DNA from: Paenibacillus vietnamensis
Lineage (GTDB): Bacteria > Bacillota > Bacilli > Paenibacillales > Paenibacillaceae
Assembly (NCBI RefSeq): GCF_020169515.1
Contig: NZ_JAHMHW010000002.1
Location: 310,001-374,000 of the forward strand
Direction of reading: 5' to 3'
DNA length: 64,000 nt
In this document: one piece after another, positions 60,411 to 64,000 of the stretch
Layout of the letters: each line of letters opens with the position of its first letter
How positions within the stretch are numbered: position 1 is the stretch's first letter
Translations under genes and position numbers: made by a program
Notes under the pieces: model-generated
Databases searched by the model: none
The model's input: only the letters and a program-made list of their open reading frames with translations
What the model was told of the DNA's origin: nothing

Positions 60411-61301
60411 TTAATCCGCTTGCCTCCGATGATCCAGCACTTCCAAATAGAGCACCTGAAGAAACTTTTTAATATTAACCTTCCCTTTCCCCGGCTGCAG
60501 CTTCTCGTCGATCTCCTTCATTTTCAACCGGATGTCCTGGAAGTCAAAATAAAGCGGAGCATAATGCTCGAATTTCGGATTGCCGTAATCTGCGAGCCCC
60601 ATGCTGGCGAGGTTGGCAGCGGCGCTCATCACCGCGCGGCGGACGCGCTGCTCCACGGCTTTAGCCTCTCTTGCGGGGTCGCGTTCCGGGCATGCAACGG
60701 CCTCATACAGCTCCTTTAAAGGAGGAAGCGACTCCTCTTGACGATGCTGAACAAGATGCTCCATCATTTTAATCATGTCGCTGCTGCCGAGCTCGCCGAC
60801 GATGCCCAAATCCCTAAAGACGGGCAGAACGATTTCCCGCACCGGCTGCCTTCTCCGGCTGCTCCCCAAATCCGTATTCAAACTGATAAGCTTCGCCATG
60901 GAATTTTTGATTTCATTCAAATAATGCCCGACTTTCCAATGCTCGTTTACCTTGGACAGCACGGCCTCAACTTCGATTCGGTTAATCGGCTTCCGGATAT
61001 AAAATTCAATACCCGCTTGGTAGGCTCTGCCTATCATTTCTTTGTTTTCGATTTGCGAGATCATCACGCATTTTCCGTCATAGCCTTTTTGCTTAAGTTG
61101 AGTGATCGTTTCAATCCCGTCCTGATCCGGCATCAGCAGGTCAATCAGCAGAACGTCCGGATTGGCTCCCAGTACGGCCTTTTCCCCTTCGCATCCGTTT
61201 TCCGCCGTAACGACTACCTCTCCCAGCCAGCTTTTTTCGATAATATTTTGCAGCATCCGTACGCTTGCCGCATCATCATCCACAATGCCAAATGAAAGCA
61301 T
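60411..61301 (-). CDS. glnL: Response regulator GlnL-like
   Basis: 296 aa. Receiver domain with acidic pocket DDD (8-10), phosphoacceptor Asp54 in LLIDLLMPD and Lys in FYIRKPI. The C-terminal YcbB/GlnL domain (from about 150) includes an HTH (KKFLQVLYLEVL). In B. subtilis GlnK/GlnL activates glutamine-uptake and glutaminase genes. Starts 6 bp after glnK. Confidence 0.92.
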   Translation of the reverse strand: MLSFGIVDDDAASVRMLQNIIEKSWLGEVVVTAENGCEGEKAVLGANPDVLLIDLLMPDQDGIETITQLKQKGYDGKCVMISQIENKEMIGRAYQAGIEFYIRKPINRIEVEAVLSKVNEHWKVGHYLNEIKNSMAKLISLNTDLGSSRRRQPVREIVLPVFRDLGIVGELGSSDMIKMMEHLVQHRQEESLPPLKELYEAVACPERDPAREAKAVEQRVRRAVMSAAANLASMGLADYGNPKFEHYAPLYFDFQDIRLKMKEIDEKLQPGKGKVNIKKFLQVLYLEVLDHRRQAD

Positions 61302-61307
61302 CTGTCA

Positions 61308-62594
61308 TCACGCCCCTATGGTCAAAGTATGGGTCGAAAAAGCCACGACAAAGGTTGTTTCCTCGGAATGACCGGAGCAGCGCAAGCTCAGCTTGCCGCC
61401 GGAGGCTTGAACGATATCGCGGACATGCGATAAGCCGATTCCGGTAGCCGCGCTTCCTTCCTCATTAAATTTAGTCGTAAACCCCGGTTCAAAAATAACC
61501 TCCTTATTCTCCTCCGCAATTCCCGTTCCCGTGTCGGAAACGATGAGTACCGTTTCACCCTCCTTTTCATAAACCAAAATTCGGACGGTTCCTGCCGATT
61601 CAATAGCCTCCACCGCATTCGAAACCAGATTGTTAAGCACGGTTAACAGCGGCATATAATGGGCCGTTGAATAATTGGTGTCGATCTTTTTTTCAAAATG
61701 AATTTCCTTCATTAACATCTTACTATAGCCGGCATTCGAATGGAGAACAAAATCCACGATTTCCGCAAGGGTCATATCGGATGTTGTCTCCCGGTTATAC
61801 AGCTTGAGCAAGCCGGATAAAATGCGCTGGCAGTCCTTCTTCACCTCGTGGATCTGCTGCGTCATTTCCAGCACGGACCGGCTGACGTCCTTTTCCGCGG
61901 CGGCGCTCAGCCTTCTGTACAGCTCATAGCTTTTGGCGGTCAGCTTCTCCATCGTATCCATCGATTTTTTCAAATAAAAAACTTCCCCGTACAAGCCCGA
62001 GCCGACATTCAGCATTTGCTCCATCCTTTTTTGCTGCTCGTTGTGAACGGCCCGCATTCGGCTAATGACGATGCTGCTGAACAAGCCGACGACAAACAGG
62101 CTGCGGACGACGGAGGCTGCGCCGATCCATAGAAGCTGCCCTTTATAAAGATAGGCAATGTCGAATAGCATACTGCGGGCGAACAGTTCGATTTCGTTGG
62201 ACACAAAATCGGTCAGCGACACGCATAGCGCCAGCAGCAGCGGATGACGATCCGGCAGCCTCCCTTGAAGCAGCTTCATGCCGACAGCGAAAACGATGTA
62301 ATAAATCGCCGCCGGCAAGTGAGTTTTCAGGCTTGCAAATAGAGAAAACGTATCGTAGTCCGAAAATCCGCCGATGGCCGTCCGAAAAACAAGCACCGTC
62401 ACCCCCGTCACTATTCCCGTGTACACATAGGGCAGCTGCCGCATTAACAGCAGGAACAGCAAAAAGGCGCTGCTTCCGAGGCCGATCCGGAATACCTCTC
62501 CGCTAAAGGGCGTGATTTTGAATTCGCCTGCAACAGCCGTTACAACTGCTGCCAGAAGTATATGTATCAAGGCGTAAGTTTTGCCGCTGCGCAT
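61308..62594 (-). CDS. glnK: Sensor histidine kinase GlnK-like
   Basis: 428 aa. About six N-terminal membrane helices (residues 5-175), coiled segment, His249 in TQQIHEVKKDCQ, then N box NNLVSNAVEAIES, G1 DTGTGIAEENKE and G2 GIGLSHVRDI. Matches YcbA/GlnK. Probably senses glutamine availability; adjacent amino-acid permease genes are the likely targets. Confidence 0.92.
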   Translation of the reverse strand: MRSGKTYALIHILLAAVVTAVAGEFKITPFSGEVFRIGLGSSAFLLFLLLMRQLPYVYTGIVTGVTVLVFRTAIGGFSDYDTFSLFASLKTHLPAAIYYIVFAVGMKLLQGRLPDRHPLLLALCVSLTDFVSNEIELFARSMLFDIAYLYKGQLLWIGAASVVRSLFVVGLFSSIVISRMRAVHNEQQKRMEQMLNVGSGLYGEVFYLKKSMDTMEKLTAKSYELYRRLSAAAEKDVSRSVLEMTQQIHEVKKDCQRILSGLLKLYNRETTSDMTLAEIVDFVLHSNAGYSKMLMKEIHFEKKIDTNYSTAHYMPLLTVLNNLVSNAVEAIESAGTVRILVYEKEGETVLIVSDTGTGIAEENKEVIFEPGFTTKFNEEGSAATGIGLSHVRDIVQASGGKLSLRCSGHSEETTFVVAFSTHTLTIGA

Positions 62595-62653
62595 CTCATC
62601 CCCTCCCCGTTACCCTTATTGTAAACAAGGAGCTAATATTTTCATAGGTTTAA

Positions 62654-62686
62654 AGAAAAAGCCGACCTCTCAGGAAGTCGGCCTTT
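62654..62686 (-). terminator. Terminator after the amino-acid permease genes
   Basis: Minus strand stem GCCGAC / GTCGGC with T-run (CTTTTTC), between glnK and the permease gene. Confidence 0.85.
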
Positions 62687-62699
62687 ATGTTATCCTAGA

Positions 62700-63350
62700 T
62701 TAAACGATTTTGGCCTCCAGCCTTCTCGCAACGAGCGATAGGGCGTAGTTGACCGTAAAGTAAAGAACGGCGGCTAACAGCAGCACCGGAATCGTATAGT
62801 TAAGATTTTGGCCGATGACGATTTTCGACTGGTTCATCAGCTCCGGAAGCGCAATGATCACGGCCAATGACGTGTCCTTTAACAAGGAAATAAATTGGCT
62901 GACGAGCGGCGGCACCATACGGCGAAGCCCCTGCGGCAGCACGATATGCCAGAGCGTGCGCATATAGCCGAGCCCCGATGAACGCGCCGCTTCGATTTGC
63001 CCTTTGTCGATCGAGTTTAAGCCGCTGCGGACAATCTCTGCAATCATGGCTCCTTCAAATAAGGTAAGCGCAACGATTGCGGCGTACATCGGCCCCAGCT
63101 GAATGCCGACATCCGGCAGGGCGAACCTGGCCATAAAAATAAGCAGCAGCAGCGGCAAATTGCGAAGCAGCTCTACAATCAGGCCTAAAGCCTGCGATAA
63201 AGCCGGCACCTTCATATATCGGATCACCCCGACGATCGAGCCCAGCACAAAGCTGAACACGATCGAGAGAAAAGCCACTTTTAGCGTCACATAAAAGCCT
63301 TCAAATATGAACCGTAAATTGTCGCTGGAAAAAGCGCCCGCAAAGTCCAT
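62700..63350 (-). CDS. Polar amino-acid ABC permease (GlnP-type)
   Basis: 216 aa with five to six helices. HisM-type features include the N-terminal FIFEGFYVTLKVAFLS, LLRNLPLLLLIF and the EAA loop QIEAARSSGLGYMRTLWHIVLPQGLRRM. It is the second of two permeases, probably glutamine uptake, given the adjacent GlnK/GlnL (inference). 15 bp after its partner. Confidence 0.9.
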   Translation of the reverse strand: MDFAGAFSSDNLRFIFEGFYVTLKVAFLSIVFSFVLGSIVGVIRYMKVPALSQALGLIVELLRNLPLLLLIFMARFALPDVGIQLGPMYAAIVALTLFEGAMIAEIVRSGLNSIDKGQIEAARSSGLGYMRTLWHIVLPQGLRRMVPPLVSQFISLLKDTSLAVIIALPELMNQSKIVIGQNLNYTIPVLLLAAVLYFTVNYALSLVARRLEAKIV

Positions 63351-63365
63351 CTGCCCCCCTCCTTT

Positions 63366-64000
63366 CTACCCGTGTTTGGCCAGTCTGCGTTCCAACCGAT
63401 GCGCCGCGAAGCTTAGCGGGAGAGTCAGCACCAGGTAAAAAGCGGCGACAAACAGATATGTATCAATGGTGGCGTACGTATCGCTCGCAACTTTGTCGCC
63501 GAAATACATCAAGTCCAGGCCGGCAATGACGCTGAGCACCGACGAATTTTTGACCAGGTTGAGAAACTGGTTGCTAAGCGGAGGAATGACAATTTTGACT
63601 GCTTGCGGGAGAACGACATACCTCATCGCCTGCACATACGTTAAGCCGGACGACAGCGCCGCCTCCGTCTGGCCCTTGGGCACGGACATAATCCCCGCGC
63701 GGATCGCCTCCGCGATAAAAGCGGCGGTGTATACCGTAAGCCCGATCGTTCCGCAAACGAACCCGTTTAATGTAATACCGAGCAAAGGCAAGCCCAGGAA
63801 AAAAATATAGACCACGAGCAGCAGCGGGATGTTGCGGATAAATTCGACATATACCGTCCCGACCCACCTGAGCGGCCTGACGGACGAAATGCGGAATACC
63901 GCGATGACCGTCCCCAGCAGAAAGCTGGCAATCAGCGCAATGACACTCGCGTAAATCGTGTTCAGAAAACCTTCCATATAGACGTCAAAGTAATCGGTTA
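63366..64000 (-). CDS. Polar amino-acid ABC permease, 5' end outside window
   Basis: The visible 211 codons open in frame through the right edge (DYFDVYMEGFLNTIYAS), so the true start lies beyond 64000; the ATG at 63977 is internal. GlnM/HisQ-like permease with FIRNIPLLLVVYIF and the EAA loop TEAALSSGLTYVQAMRYVVLPQAVK. Partner of the following permease; the ATPase and binding protein should lie to the right. Confidence 0.9.
   Translation of the reverse strand, partial: TDYFDVYMEGFLNTIYASVIALIASFLLGTVIAVFRISSVRPLRWVGTVYVEFIRNIPLLLVVYIFFLGLPLLGITLNGFVCGTIGLTVYTAAFIAEAIRAGIMSVPKGQTEAALSSGLTYVQAMRYVVLPQAVKIVIPPLSNQFLNLVKNSSVLSVIAGLDLMYFGDKVASDTYATIDTYLFVAAFYLVLTLPLSFAAHRLERRLAKHG

Overview
The window looks like chromosomal DNA from a Gram-positive endospore-former of the Paenibacillaceae type (Paenibacillus or a close relative). 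I infer this from strong GGAGG-type ribosome sites with frequent TTG/GTG starts, a moderately GC-rich composition, Bacillales-specific families (YpsA, GlnK/GlnL, LutABC, RhaEW, ThiXYZ, YtxH/DUF948, LTA synthase) and short interspersed repeats. No rRNA, tRNA, CRISPR array, integrase or transposase was seen. The content is mostly housekeeping and catabolic genes, with a few accessory modules.

Left part (1-23.6 kb): truncated hemE; an interspersed fold-back repeat; an MFS exporter; an O-methyltransferase; an RlmL-type rRNA methyltransferase followed by LTA synthase; a membrane PDZ/Lon-like protease; a two-gene unit with a DUF3990 ADP-ribosyltransferase-like protein; small Fe-S-carrier-like and DUF proteins; an M14 peptidase and glutamate racemase; a GH13 amylase with glgC; YtxH/DUF948; a Cys-rich HTH regulator with a palindromic operator; a HepT-like protein with a tiny membrane protein; and a lone CuA-type cupredoxin. 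At 19.3-22.0 kb lies a four-gene envelope cassette behind an ECF-sigma-like promoter: an unknown 160-aa protein, an acidic lipoprotein, a glutathionylspermidine-synthase-like ATP-grasp ligase and a DUF350 membrane protein. It resembles the E. coli yjfLMC/ygiBC sets of unknown function and is the best candidate here for an undescribed system.

Middle part (23.6-39.5 kb): a TPP riboswitch with a terminator controls thiZ-thiX-thiY-thiD, for pyrimidine-precursor uptake and HMP kinase. A preQ1-I riboswitch with a terminator controls queC-queD-queE-queF, for queuosine precursor synthesis. Around these sit an epimerase, an aldo/keto reductase, a YnfA protein, a squalene-hopene-type cyclase, a PadR regulator with its membrane partner, a HAD-hydrolase remnant, a rhamnogalacturonan-acetylesterase-like enzyme and a membrane protein with a degenerate J-domain.

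Right part (39.5-64 kb): lutABC plus a FadR-type regulator for L-lactate use, with a FadR-type palindrome at the promoter. Next is a rhamnose operon (rhaEW, an ASRT-family sensor protein, rhaA, rhaB, DeoR regulator) preceded by repeated operator-like motifs. An ArsR-type regulator is divergent to an alcohol dehydrogenase and aldo/keto reductase pair. A 1495-aa secreted lamin-tail/metallophosphoesterase protein is followed by a HupE/UreJ-like membrane protein. A second copy of the interspersed repeat, a glycerol-1-phosphate dehydrogenase, the GlnK/GlnL two-component system and two amino-acid ABC permeases (the last cut by the window edge) complete the region. Pectin-side-chain deacetylation, rhamnose degradation and starch-type hydrolysis together suggest a soil or plant-associated saprophyte (inference).
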